Below, piece after piece: positions 26,684-35,435 of a stretch of DNA of 64,000 nt. This DNA is from Bacteroidia bacterium (GTDB taxonomy: Bacteria > Bacteroidota > Bacteroidia > Bacteroidales > UBA932), in assembly GCA_021153285.1 (NCBI GenBank), contig JAGKTT010000003.1, forward strand, positions 1 through 64,000. Reading direction: 5' to 3'. Under the pieces are notes generated by a model. That model had not been told where the DNA came from. It saw only the letters and a list, made by a program, of their open reading frames with translations, and made no database searches. The translations under genes were made by a program, and so were the position numbers. Within the stretch, counting starts at the first letter, position 1; every line of letters starts with the position of its first letter.

Positions 26684-27999
26684 TAGCAATACATATTGAG
26701 GATAGCCTCATAAAGTTCCTGCTTTCCTGAAATCTGCTTAGGCTCATTGACCTTCTTACCGTACGCATAGACATCCTCAAGAGTAAGCTCACCGTTCTCG
26801 AATTTCTTACCGAGACCCTCGTCGAAGCTTGCATAACGCTCCGCCACCATCTTGCAGAGCGGAGACTCCTCAAGAAGAGCAGCAGCGCTCTCTAGAGCTC
26901 GAGCCATTGCATCCATAGCTGCGATATGGGCGATGAAGATATCCTCGAGGTCAGTAGAGTTACGACGGGTCTTGGCGTCGAAGTTAGTACCACCGTTTCC
27001 GAGACCTCCGTTACGGATGATCTGCATCATTGCCTGAGTAAGGTCGAATGCATCGATAGGGAACTGGTCAGTATCCCAGCCGTTCTGATAGTCACCGCGG
27101 TTAGCGTCGATAGAACCGAGCATACCTGCATCCACTGCACAAGCGAGCTCGTGCTCGAATGTGTGACCGGCAAGAGTTGCGTGGTTCACCTCGATATTCA
27201 CTTTGAAGTCATTCTCAAGACCGTGCGCCTTAAGGAAGCCGATAACTGTCTCAGTATCCACATCATACTGATGCTTTGTAGGCTCCATTGGCTTAGGCTC
27301 GATGAGGAATGTACCTGTAAAGCCCTTTGCACGAGCATAATCACGTGCGAGAGTAAGCATCATAGCAAGATGCTCCTTTTCACGCTTCTGGTCAGTATTC
27401 AGAAGGCTCATATAACCCTCACGGCCACCCCAGAACACATAGTTCGTACCACCAAGCTCAATAGTCGCGTCAATAGCGTTCTTGATCTGGACAGCTGCAC
27501 GAGCCACAACATCGAAGTCAGGGTTGGTAGCTGCACCGTTCATATATCTCTTATGGCCGAATACATTGGCTGTTCCCCAAAGAAGCTTGATGCCTGTCTC
27601 AGCCTGCTTCTCCTTAAGATAGGCTACGATCTGCTTGAGGTTAGCTTCATATTCCTCGACATCGGCACCCTCGTCGACAAGGTCCACATCGTGGAAGCAA
27701 TAGTACTCGATACCGATCTTCTGCATAAACTCGAAACCGGCATCCACCTTATCTTTAGCTGCCTGGATAGGGCAAGCCTCACCATTCCAAGGAAAAGTCT
27801 TTGTTCCACCACCGAACTGGTCTGCACCCTCTGCACAGAGTGTGTGCCACCAAGCCATAGAAAACTTGAGCCACTCAGCCATTGTCTTGCCGAGTACTAC
27901 CTTCTTTGCATCATAATAGCGGAAAGCCATAGGGTTCCTGCTTTCCTTTCCTTCGAACCGGATCTTACCGATACCAGGGAAAAATTCTTTTGTTGCCAT
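26683..27999 (-). CDS. xylA: Xylose isomerase
   Basis: 438 residues, class II xylose isomerase length. Converts D-xylose to D-xylulose in the cytoplasm with two divalent metal ions. Recognisable motifs: CFHDVDLVDEG (catalytic His and metal region), VFWGGREGYMSLLNTD, KVNIEVNHATLAGHTFEHE, and GSIDANRGDYQNGWDTDQFP. All metal-binding residues appear intact. It lies between xylB and xylE in the operon, 93 bases after xylB; that gap carries two 20-base repeats. Confidence 0.97.
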   Translation of the reverse strand: MATKEFFPGIGKIRFEGKESRNPMAFRYYDAKKVVLGKTMAEWLKFSMAWWHTLCAEGADQFGGGTKTFPWNGEACPIQAAKDKVDAGFEFMQKIGIEYYCFHDVDLVDEGADVEEYEANLKQIVAYLKEKQAETGIKLLWGTANVFGHKRYMNGAATNPDFDVVARAAVQIKNAIDATIELGGTNYVFWGGREGYMSLLNTDQKREKEHLAMMLTLARDYARAKGFTGTFLIEPKPMEPTKHQYDVDTETVIGFLKAHGLENDFKVNIEVNHATLAGHTFEHELACAVDAGMLGSIDANRGDYQNGWDTDQFPIDAFDLTQAMMQIIRNGGLGNGGTNFDAKTRRNSTDLEDIFIAHIAAMDAMARALESAAALLEESPLCKMVAERYASFDEGLGKKFENGELTLEDVYAYGKKVNEPKQISGKQELYEAILNMYC

Positions 28000-28041
28000 A
28001 GTTTTAGTAGTGATATTTTAATTGGTTTATAGATTCTCACG

Positions 28042-28092
28042 TCGCTGCGCTTCTCAGAATGACATTAGAGAGATGCGCTCGTCAGAATGACA
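28042..28092. repeat. Two tandem 20-base repeats between xylB and xylA
   Basis: TGCGCTTCTCAGAATGACAT (to 28064) and TGCGCTCGTCAGAATGACAT (to 28092), 18 of 20 bases identical. A related pair containing CGCTCGAAATGACAT is at 59690-59730, so this is a short dispersed repeat. Confidence 0.6.
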
Positions 28093-29559
28093 TCAGAGGC
28101 GCGACTTCCAGACTTCGTATGCAGCTGTATAAGCTTCTGTGTCAGAAGGTTCGATCACTGCCAGCTTCTCAAGAGTCGAGAAGGCTTCTTTATTGTCCTT
28201 ATATATGCCGGCACCTATACCAGCTCCCTTGGCTGCACCGACCGAGCCGTCTGTATCATAAAGGTCAATCACCGCGCCGGTTACTCCTGCAAGAGTATTG
28301 CGGAAGATCGGGCTGAGGAACATATTGGCGTGACCAGCGTGGATCTTGCTTACATTCATTCCCATCTGTTCCATAATCTCGATTCCATACTTGAACGAGA
28401 ATACGATGCCCTCCTGCGCTGCACGAAGAAGATGAGCCTTGCTGTGTACATTGAAGTTCACTCCGTGTATCGAACTGCCCGTTTCCTTATTTTCAAGCAT
28501 ACGTTCCGCACCGTTTCCGAACGGAAGTATGCTGACTCCTGCACTTCCGACAGGAGCAAGGGCAGCAAGGTCATTCATAGCCGAATATGAAATGCCCTCC
28601 GGAGCGACATTCCTCTTCATCCACGAATTGAGGATTCCGGTACCATTAATGCAGAGAAGGACACCAAGGTGGGTCTGGTCTGCAGTATGATTTACGTGTG
28701 CGAATGTATTGACGCGAGACTTAGGATCATAGTTCACATCGCCGAGAACGCCGTACACAACTCCCGAAGTACCAGCAGTAGAAGCGATTTCACCAGGATT
28801 GAACACATTGAGTGACAATGCATTGTTCGGCTGGTCGCCGGCACGGTAAGTGATAGGGATACCGGCAGCAAGCCCGAGTTCAAGTGCAGCAGCCTCGCTC
28901 ACTCTTCCCTGCTCGGAGAATGTAGGACGGATTTCAGGGATGAGACTCTCGTCGAAGCCGTAATAGTCCAGAAGAATCCTGGCAGGCGCATTCTCTGCAA
29001 AGTCCCACAGCATTCCTTCTGAAAGGCCTGAAACAGTAGTGCAGACTTCTCCGCTGAGCTTCATTGCGATATAATCTCCAGGAAGCATTATCTTGTAGAT
29101 CTTCGCATAAAGTTCGGGCTCATTTTCCTTTACCCAAGCCAGCTTGGAAGCGGTGAAGTTACCTGGAGAATTAAGCAGATGGCTCAAGCAAAGTTCGTGT
29201 CCCATCTCATCGAATGCCTTCTGGCCGTAAGGAACAGCACGAGAGTCACACCAGATGATGGATGGACGGAGGACATTGAGATTCTTGTCCACGCATACAA
29301 GGCCGTGCATCTGATATGAGATACCGATCGCCTTGATATCTGCAGGATGCGCTCCTGAGCCAGACAACACTGCAGATGTCGCGAGTTTGAGATTCTCCCA
29401 CCAGGACGACGGCTCCTGTTCAGCCCAGCCTGGCTTTACAGCCATAATGGCAGCCTCTGACTTTGGATAGAATGCCGAACTTAGACATCTGCCAGTCTGA
29501 GCATCCACGAGACTCGCCTTGACTGACGAGCTTCCGATATCATAACCTAAAAGATACAT
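28093..29559 (-). CDS. xylB: Xylulokinase
   Basis: 488 residues, FGGY-family sugar kinase with an N-terminal phosphate motif DIGSSSVKASLVDAQTG and family signatures MHGLVCVD and a late glycine-rich ATP site (GAAKGAGIGAGI, about 448-459). Phosphorylates D-xylulose to D-xylulose 5-phosphate, the product then used by the transketolase encoded at 38817. Context: between the alpha-xylosidase-like GH31 gene (56-base gap) and xylA. FGGY kinases can be hard to tell apart; the neighbours settle it. Confidence 0.95.
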   Translation of the reverse strand: MYLLGYDIGSSSVKASLVDAQTGRCLSSAFYPKSEAAIMAVKPGWAEQEPSSWWENLKLATSAVLSGSGAHPADIKAIGISYQMHGLVCVDKNLNVLRPSIIWCDSRAVPYGQKAFDEMGHELCLSHLLNSPGNFTASKLAWVKENEPELYAKIYKIMLPGDYIAMKLSGEVCTTVSGLSEGMLWDFAENAPARILLDYYGFDESLIPEIRPTFSEQGRVSEAAALELGLAAGIPITYRAGDQPNNALSLNVFNPGEIASTAGTSGVVYGVLGDVNYDPKSRVNTFAHVNHTADQTHLGVLLCINGTGILNSWMKRNVAPEGISYSAMNDLAALAPVGSAGVSILPFGNGAERMLENKETGSSIHGVNFNVHSKAHLLRAAQEGIVFSFKYGIEIMEQMGMNVSKIHAGHANMFLSPIFRNTLAGVTGAVIDLYDTDGSVGAAKGAGIGAGIYKDNKEAFSTLEKLAVIEPSDTEAYTAAYEVWKSRL

Positions 29560-29615
29560 AAAATTTAAGTTTTATCCATATATAATGACACCCTCAGACC
29601 GTCCAACTCATAACA

Positions 29616-32468
29616 CTACAGCACTACCTTCATTGAAAGACCATTGTACTTCACAGTCTGCTGTTTACCGATACCATCCTTCGAAACAGGAATGATATTG
29701 AACACTCTTTCTTCGAGCATTCCTGGGAACTCACCCTGACGCTCCTCGATCGAGAGAAGCTTCATCTTTTCATTGTAAGAGAACTCGATCATAGAATATG
29801 CACCCTTCTCGTAGTTGTAGTTCACATTCTCATCCTCATAAAGAGTGAAGCTTCCGTCAGCGCCCTGATATATATAGAGGTCGATCACATCAGCCGGCTT
29901 CTGATCAGTCCACTGGATCTCAGGTCCGAAAGGAACAATAGAACCGGCACGGACATAAAGAGGCATCTGAGCATAAGGAGCATCCACGGTCTTTGTCTGT
30001 CCTCCTGCGATGAACTTATTGGTATAGAAGTCATACCATCCCTCAGTCTCAGGGAAATAAACCTCACGGGTACGCGCACCGTATTCATATACTGGAGCCA
30101 CAAGGAATGCAGGACCGAACATATATGTGTCACCTATATTCTCCACTACCCTGTCACCGAGGAAGTCCATAATCAGAGGACGCATAATCGTATAGTCCTC
30201 GAACCAGGTCATACCTGCCAATGAATAGATATAAGGCATAAGGGCGTAACGGAGCTTGGTGTAATATACGATAGACTCATATGCAGGATGTCCCTCCGGA
30301 GCGATTTCCCAAGGTTCGCGGAAAGGATACTGACCGTGTGCACGGAAGAGCGGACAGAATGCTCCGAACTGGAACCAGCGGGTGTTGAGCTCACGCCATT
30401 CCTTCTGATCCTCATTCTCACGACCTGTACGGTCAAAGACCTCCTGACCTGCCACGAAACGGTTCTCCACGCAGAAACCTCCGATATCCATTGTCCAATA
30501 TGGGATACCGCTGATAGCGAAGTTGAGTCCGGCAGAAATCTGAGCCTTCATATCTTCCCAACGGGTAGCGATGTCACCGCTCCAGGTGGCTGTAGAATAT
30601 CTCTGAAGTCCTGCGAAACCACTTCTGGTAAGTAGGAATACACGTTTGTCCGGATCTACGCCACGCTGTCCGTTATAGATTGCGTCAGCATTGACGATCG
30701 AGTATGTGTTGAAATACTCTGTAGAAGAGCCAAGGGCTGTCGGGCCGCAAAGAGCCTTTCTGTAGTCCATATCGGTACAGTCGCGCACGTTAGGCTCGGA
30801 TGCATCCATCCACCACGCATCGATTCCGAGAGGATAGTAATGGTCATACATCTGCTTCCAGAAAAGTTCACGGGCACCTGGAGCATAAGCATCATAGAAT
30901 CCATAGAGATAACCCTGACCGATCCAGTCACGGATGCCGTCTTCGTTAGCCTTGTTGTACATCCAGCCCTTCTCGTTGAGTTCCTTGTAATGCTCGGTAT
31001 CCAAATAGAACTTAGGCCATACGGAAATCATCATCCGGGCACCCATATTATGGATGGAATCAACCATTCCCTTAGGATCCGGGAAGCGTGCAGGATCGAA
31101 CTCGTGGCTGCCCCAGGCATCCTCTTCCCAATGGCTCCAGTCCATCACGATATTGTCGATAGGGATGTTTCTCTTACGGAAACCTTCGAGAGCCTGGATC
31201 ATCTCGGTCGAAGTCTTGTACCTCTCGCGGCTCTGCCAGTATCCCATTGCCCACTTCGGCATAATCTGAGCTTTTCCTGTAAGGGTACGGTAACCGCTGA
31301 TGATCTCGTCCGCATCGTCGCCGGCAATGAAATACCAGTCCATCTGCTTGCTCATCTCGCTCCACCAGGAATGCTTGGCCTGCTCTACGGGATCTACCAC
31401 ATCATAAACGCGAAGTCCGCAATAGGAAACTCCTCCGTCAGGCTGCCAATCAATCTCAAGAGGTACCTTCTTGCCGGCTTCAAGACTTACAGTAAACTTA
31501 TATGCATTCGGGTTCCAGGCTGTTCTCCAACGCTCAGGAACGACTTCCTTTCCGTCGATATTGACAGTCGTATAACCTGCATAGTAAAGAATGAACTGAT
31601 ACTCACCTGTAACGGGAGCCTCGATCGATCCTTCATATCTTACCTTGGAATTATAGAACTGGAAATCTTCCGGAAGATTCACGACCCTGGCCATTTCAGG
31701 CGCCACAAGATGCTCAAAATAGATCTTTGGCTCGTCTCTGACCACTGTCTCACCATCTGCCGGATCATATGTACCTGTAAGACATCCTTCCTTTCCTTCC
31801 TTGTTATAAAGCTTGAATACTTCTCCCAACTGCTTATAATCCTGAGGATTACCGAAACGCATAATGGAATAGCTATCCATCAGGAGACCATATCCTTTAT
31901 TCGACACGATGAAAGGAACAGAGACCTTCGTATTATACTGAAAAAGCTGTTCGTTCTTTCCCTTATAGTTGAATTCGTCTGCCTGATGCTGGCCAAGTCC
32001 GTAGAATGCCTCATCCTCCGGAGACTCGAATACCTGACGGAAAGAGTATCCGTGTGTACCATCCACTTCGATTGGCGCGAAAGACTTTCCGCCGCCTTTC
32101 TGCTCGGCAAGTATGACATTGCCTTCAAGGTCAGTGAACCACACTGCACCTGTAGCAGTACAAACATTAGCCTTGACTTCAGATGTAGACACAGTCACGG
32201 TCTCGCCTGCTTGAGTAACCTCAAAGGCGGTCTTCTCCGCAACAGGAAGTACCACAAGGCTCTGCGGATCTGCAAACTTCTTTTCCGGAGTTGCAGAAAC
32301 ACGGATCAGCTTCTCACCCATCACCTCAAGACGCACAAGAGCAGGGCCGTTTTCCACAGGCTGCCTCACCTTCACGGTAACACCGTTCTCATCCTGTCTT
32401 ACAGCTCCGCTACAAGCGCTCAGAACCGCAAAAGCAATAAAAGACAAAAAGGTCAGTTTAGTTTTCAT
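29616..32468 (-). CDS. GH31 alpha-xylosidase-like lipoprotein with PA14 insert
   Basis: 950 residues. Lipoprotein signal (LSACS lipobox, Cys19), so it is tethered to the envelope. The N-terminal beta sandwich contains a PA14-like insert (about 275-365; EGSIEAPVTGEYQFIL and YYAGYTTVNIDGKEVV), as in xyloglucan-active alpha-xylosidases of Bacteroides. The barrel has IDNIVMDWSHW, nucleophile Asp555 in WWMDASEPN and acid/base Asp632 in WSGDIATRW. It would cut xylose from the non-reducing end of xyloglucan-type oligosaccharides and supply the xylose operon it belongs to. Substrate is inferred from the WMDASEP motif, PA14 insert and operon. Confidence 0.92.
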   Translation of the reverse strand: MKTKLTFLSFIAFAVLSACSGAVRQDENGVTVKVRQPVENGPALVRLEVMGEKLIRVSATPEKKFADPQSLVVLPVAEKTAFEVTQAGETVTVSTSEVKANVCTATGAVWFTDLEGNVILAEQKGGGKSFAPIEVDGTHGYSFRQVFESPEDEAFYGLGQHQADEFNYKGKNEQLFQYNTKVSVPFIVSNKGYGLLMDSYSIMRFGNPQDYKQLGEVFKLYNKEGKEGCLTGTYDPADGETVVRDEPKIYFEHLVAPEMARVVNLPEDFQFYNSKVRYEGSIEAPVTGEYQFILYYAGYTTVNIDGKEVVPERWRTAWNPNAYKFTVSLEAGKKVPLEIDWQPDGGVSYCGLRVYDVVDPVEQAKHSWWSEMSKQMDWYFIAGDDADEIISGYRTLTGKAQIMPKWAMGYWQSRERYKTSTEMIQALEGFRKRNIPIDNIVMDWSHWEEDAWGSHEFDPARFPDPKGMVDSIHNMGARMMISVWPKFYLDTEHYKELNEKGWMYNKANEDGIRDWIGQGYLYGFYDAYAPGARELFWKQMYDHYYPLGIDAWWMDASEPNVRDCTDMDYRKALCGPTALGSSTEYFNTYSIVNADAIYNGQRGVDPDKRVFLLTRSGFAGLQRYSTATWSGDIATRWEDMKAQISAGLNFAISGIPYWTMDIGGFCVENRFVAGQEVFDRTGRENEDQKEWRELNTRWFQFGAFCPLFRAHGQYPFREPWEIAPEGHPAYESIVYYTKLRYALMPYIYSLAGMTWFEDYTIMRPLIMDFLGDRVVENIGDTYMFGPAFLVAPVYEYGARTREVYFPETEGWYDFYTNKFIAGGQTKTVDAPYAQMPLYVRAGSIVPFGPEIQWTDQKPADVIDLYIYQGADGSFTLYEDENVNYNYEKGAYSMIEFSYNEKMKLLSIEERQGEFPGMLEERVFNIIPVSKDGIGKQQTVKYNGLSMKVVL

Positions 32469-32477
32469 AAGATAGTG

Positions 32478-32999
32478 TTATTTGAATTTTATCGTATTAA
32501 GCACACATATGGACTTTCCCTTGAGATCCGAAGAGAATTTCAGATAAACGGCGTGCTTGCCGCTCATCTTCGCAAGCTCAGAAACAGCAATATGCAGATC
32601 AGTCGGCTCTGCAGGCATACCAGCCTTAAGATCAATACTTCCCAGAACCACACCACCCTGAGATGTCCAAGGCCTGTCGGCCATAACGGTGATCGTTCCG
32701 TCAATACCCTCCGGCACAGCATTGAGAATCAGATTCAGATTCTTACGGCCGGCCGTAGAATCGAAATTGAAATATTTGTAGCCTACAATCGAGCCGTCGG
32801 TATTGTTCACCACAGGATTGATATTGTTTCTCAGGGTATAAGGATCCTCGAAAATATAAGGCTCACCGTCCGGAATATGTTCCCATAAAGGTAGATAAGG
32901 ATTCCCCACAGTCAACGGTACATCCTGGCCGGATCGTACACACGAGATCAAGACAAGAATCACCGCAGCTGCAAGGTTATATTTTAAAAAATACATCAA
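32478..32999 (-). CDS. Small lipoprotein: apparent internally deleted GH43 remnant with C-terminal carbohydrate-binding-like domain
   Basis: 173 residues. Lipoprotein signal (LVLISC, Cys20). Residues about 32-51 (GNPYLPLWEHIPDGEPYIFE) are the opening of a GH43 beta-propeller, including IPDGEP, but the propeller of about 280 residues is missing: the text passes directly into NINPVVNNTDGSIVGYKYFNFD, the usual start of the C-terminal CBM6-like beta domain (about 60-173). Such a junction suggests an in-frame deletion of the catalytic domain. The remaining part could still bind xylan or arabinoxylan. First gene of the xylose operon, 9 bases before the GH31 gene. Reading as a deletion is inference; a short natural family is possible. 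Confidence 0.72.
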   Translation of the reverse strand: MMYFLKYNLAAAVILVLISCVRSGQDVPLTVGNPYLPLWEHIPDGEPYIFEDPYTLRNNINPVVNNTDGSIVGYKYFNFDSTAGRKNLNLILNAVPEGIDGTITVMADRPWTSQGGVVLGSIDLKAGMPAEPTDLHIAVSELAKMSGKHAVYLKFSSDLKGKSICVLNTIKFK

Positions 33000-33012
33000 T
33001 CCGATATTTTTT

Positions 33013-33043
33013 CAAATATAATTATTTTTGTATGCAACTGCAA
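33013..33043 (-). promoter_or_regulatory. Promoter of the xylose operon
   Basis: Read on the minus strand: TTG (33043-33041), 20 bases, TATATTTG (33020-33013). It precedes the 173-residue lipoprotein gene by 14 bases. Confidence 0.6.
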
Positions 33044-33045
33044 TG

Positions 33046-33074
33046 TTGATTTGAATAAAATTTTCCTATCTTGC
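33046..33074 (+). promoter_or_regulatory. Possible promoter of the GH51 gene
   Basis: TTG (33046-33048), 18 bases, TATCTTGC (33067-33074), a partial match to the -7 consensus. It is divergent to the xylose operon promoter and would leave a leader of about 100 bases. Confidence 0.3.
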
Positions 33075-33178
33075 AGATGATATTGTAAATTACAATAGCA
33101 GATCTTGAGATATCTATCCAGACTGAAGCATATAGCACATAAGAATACAACAGATAGATCAACGCTAAAACATTTTAT

Positions 33179-34723
33179 ATGAAAAAATTCTTTCTTGCAG
33201 CTATCTTAGCAGTTGTTATTCCGGTATCGGCTGCCGGTCAGATGAAAGTCATTATAAACATAGACAGCGACATCACTGACGGACAGATCATCCCTAAGGA
33301 AATCTACGGACAGTTCGCAGAGCATCTGGGCTCGTGCATCTACGGAGGACTATGGGTGGGTCCTGATTCCGAAATACCTAATATAGACGGTTACAGAACC
33401 GATGTTCTGGAAGCACTCAAGACATTGAAGGTTCCTGTTATGAGATGGCCGGGAGGATGCTTTGCAGACGAATATCACTGGAGAGACGGTATCGGTCCTC
33501 GCGAAGACAGACCTCGTATGGTCAACAGCAACTGGGGAGGCACAGTGGAAGACAATTCATTCGGCACACACGAGTTCCTGAACCTCTGCGAAATGATAGG
33601 TTGCGAGCCTTACATCAGCGGCAATGTCGGATCAGGCACTGTGGAAGAGCTCGCCAAATGGGTGGAATATATGACTGCACCGGATGGTCCGATGGCAAGA
33701 CTCAGAGCGCAGAACGGCCGTACCGAGCCTTGGAAGGTCAAGTACCTTGGGGTCGGAAACGAGAGCTGGGGCTGCGGCGGAAATATGGTAGTGGATTATT
33801 ACACTCACCTTTACAGACGCTATCAGACCTATTGCCGCAATTTCGGTGACAATGTGCTGTACAAGGTGGCCAGCGGTGCTACTGACTATGATTATAATTG
33901 GACTGAGGTCCTGATGAAGAATATAGCGAACCATACAGACGGTATTTCCCTCCATTATTACACAGTCAAGGGATGGAACGGCAGCAAAGGATCAGCTACA
34001 CAATTCAATGCTGAGGAATATTACAACACCCTCGGCAAGGCTGTGGAGGTCGAGAGCGTCATCAAACGTCATATCGCCATTATGGACAGCTACGACCCTG
34101 AAAACAAGGTGGATCTGCTTCTGGACGAATGGGGAACCTGGTTCGATGTGGAGCCTGGCACCAATCCCGGACACCTCTATCAGCAGAACACTATGCGAGA
34201 CGCAATGGTAGCTTCTCTAAGCCTCAACATCTTCCACAAATACACAAAGAGGCTAAAAATGGCCAATATCGCCCAGATAGCCAATGTGCTCCAGTCTATG
34301 GTCCTGACAAAGGACGACAAGATGGTCCTCACTCCTACCTACCACGTATTCAGAATGTACAATGTACATCAGGAAGCTACATTCCTCCCGCTCACCTGCA
34401 GTTCAATGACATTCACCGACGCCAACGGCCGTGAATGCCCTGTCGTAGATGCCACAGCATCCCGTAATGCAGAGGGAGCGGTCAATGTAACCCTCACAAA
34501 TACAGATCTTGAGAATGATGCTGAGATCATTGTTTCAATTGCTGCTGACGGAAAGCTTTCAGTAACAGGAGAAATCCTCACATCAAAGGACATTACGGAT
34601 CATAATGACTTCGACTCTCCTTCAAAGGTCAGTCCGGTGGAGTTCAAGGATTTCAAGGTAAAGGACGGTAAGATCACTGTCAAGATGCCGGCAAAATCCA
34701 TCGTAAATCTCTGCATAAGATAA
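33179..34723 (+). CDS. GH51 alpha-L-arabinofuranosidase, secreted
   Basis: 514 residues; signal peptide to about residue 20 (SAAGQ). The barrel carries the acid/base Glu195 in GVGNESWG and the nucleophile Glu317 in LLDEWGTW, followed by a short beta sandwich. Length and motifs match the classical GH51 group that removes arabinofuranosyl side chains from arabinan and arabinoxylan. Divergent to the xylose operon; convergent with the HdeD-like gene, with a shared hairpin at 34735-34758. Confidence 0.94.
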   Translation: MKKFFLAAILAVVIPVSAAGQMKVIINIDSDITDGQIIPKEIYGQFAEHLGSCIYGGLWVGPDSEIPNIDGYRTDVLEALKTLKVPVMRWPGGCFADEYHWRDGIGPREDRPRMVNSNWGGTVEDNSFGTHEFLNLCEMIGCEPYISGNVGSGTVEELAKWVEYMTAPDGPMARLRAQNGRTEPWKVKYLGVGNESWGCGGNMVVDYYTHLYRRYQTYCRNFGDNVLYKVASGATDYDYNWTEVLMKNIANHTDGISLHYYTVKGWNGSKGSATQFNAEEYYNTLGKAVEVESVIKRHIAIMDSYDPENKVDLLLDEWGTWFDVEPGTNPGHLYQQNTMRDAMVASLSLNIFHKYTKRLKMANIAQIANVLQSMVLTKDDKMVLTPTYHVFRMYNVHQEATFLPLTCSSMTFTDANGRECPVVDATASRNAEGAVNVTLTNTDLENDAEIIVSIAADGKLSVTGEILTSKDITDHNDFDSPSKVSPVEFKDFKVKDGKITVKMPAKSIVNLCIR

Positions 34724-34734
34724 AACAACACAGC

Positions 34735-34758
34735 CGGATGGCTTTGAACGGCCATCCG
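34735..34758. terminator. Possible bidirectional terminator between the GH51 and HdeD-like genes
   Basis: CGGATGGC (34735-34742) and GCCATCCG (34751-34758), loop of 8 bases. Weak U-tracts on either side (GTTGTTTTATC on the minus strand). Confidence 0.5.
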
Positions 34759-34785
34759 ACTGCCACTAACACAACACTACTCAAA

Positions 34786-35382
34786 CTAACGGACGTACTC
34801 GGAATCAAAATTCCGGTGGATTTCCTTGAGTTTCATTGACAATGAAATCAAGAGGATTCCGAAGACAATGAGGCCGACGCCCGCCAGCACCACCACTGTA
34901 GCAATTCCCGCACCGAAAGGATTCACAAGCACAAGAATCGACAGAATAAGAAGGAGGATACCGCCTCCGATCACCCATCCTGATCCCGGAATACCGAATG
35001 TATCAAAGTCACCGGAGAATCCGATAAGCACGAAACTGTTGTACATCATCCAGAATCCCATCATTATAGGCAGGGCTACCAAAGTGACTCCCGGATAGAT
35101 GCAAAGGAAGATTCCGATCAGCAGATCCAGCACACCGGAAACGATCACATATCCCCTCATCATAAAGAAATTGGCACTCGTAGATGCTGAAATGAGCTTA
35201 GCCGCTCCTACGATGAGCAGAAGCACTCCGAAAAGTATTGCCAATGTCACATAGCTTTGCAAAGGGAAAGCAAATACCACGATGCCGAGAAGGATGCAAA
35301 GAATACCCGCAACGGCAAGGAGCCACCAGTGCTTTATCGCACGGGCAGCCCCTTTTGTAAGATTTTCAAAACGACGTTTCAT
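34786..35382 (-). CDS. HdeD-family (DUF308) membrane protein
   Basis: 198 residues with six predicted transmembrane helices arranged as three repeated pairs, beginning HWWLLAVAGILCILLGIVV near residue 18. Such proteins are small inner-membrane proteins; HdeD itself is linked to acid resistance in enteric bacteria, but the function of most relatives is unknown. Third gene after galM and the second GH51 gene (53-base gap), so probably co-transcribed though functionally unrelated. Confidence 0.85.
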   Translation of the reverse strand: MKRRFENLTKGAARAIKHWWLLAVAGILCILLGIVVFAFPLQSYVTLAILFGVLLLIVGAAKLISASTSANFFMMRGYVIVSGVLDLLIGIFLCIYPGVTLVALPIMMGFWMMYNSFVLIGFSGDFDTFGIPGSGWVIGGGILLLILSILVLVNPFGAGIATVVVLAGVGLIVFGILLISLSMKLKEIHRNFDSEYVR

Positions 35383-35435
35383 ATCACTAACATTTAATCA
35401 GCGATACGATTGTCAATTATTGTGCTATTCCGATC

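Noticed and set aside
30840..32888. 682-codon open frame on the plus strand opposite the GH31 gene
   Set aside because: It is the antisense of a strongly supported enzyme gene, has no family motif, and its composition follows the opposite strand. The same applies to plus-strand frames 26926-28032 (opposite xylA) and 57326-58219 (opposite leuS).
32478..32999. Frameshifted GH43 gene
   Set aside because: The missing propeller is not found in other frames nearby; the adjacent bases belong to the GH31 gene and the promoter, so a deletion or short natural protein is preferred over a frameshift.
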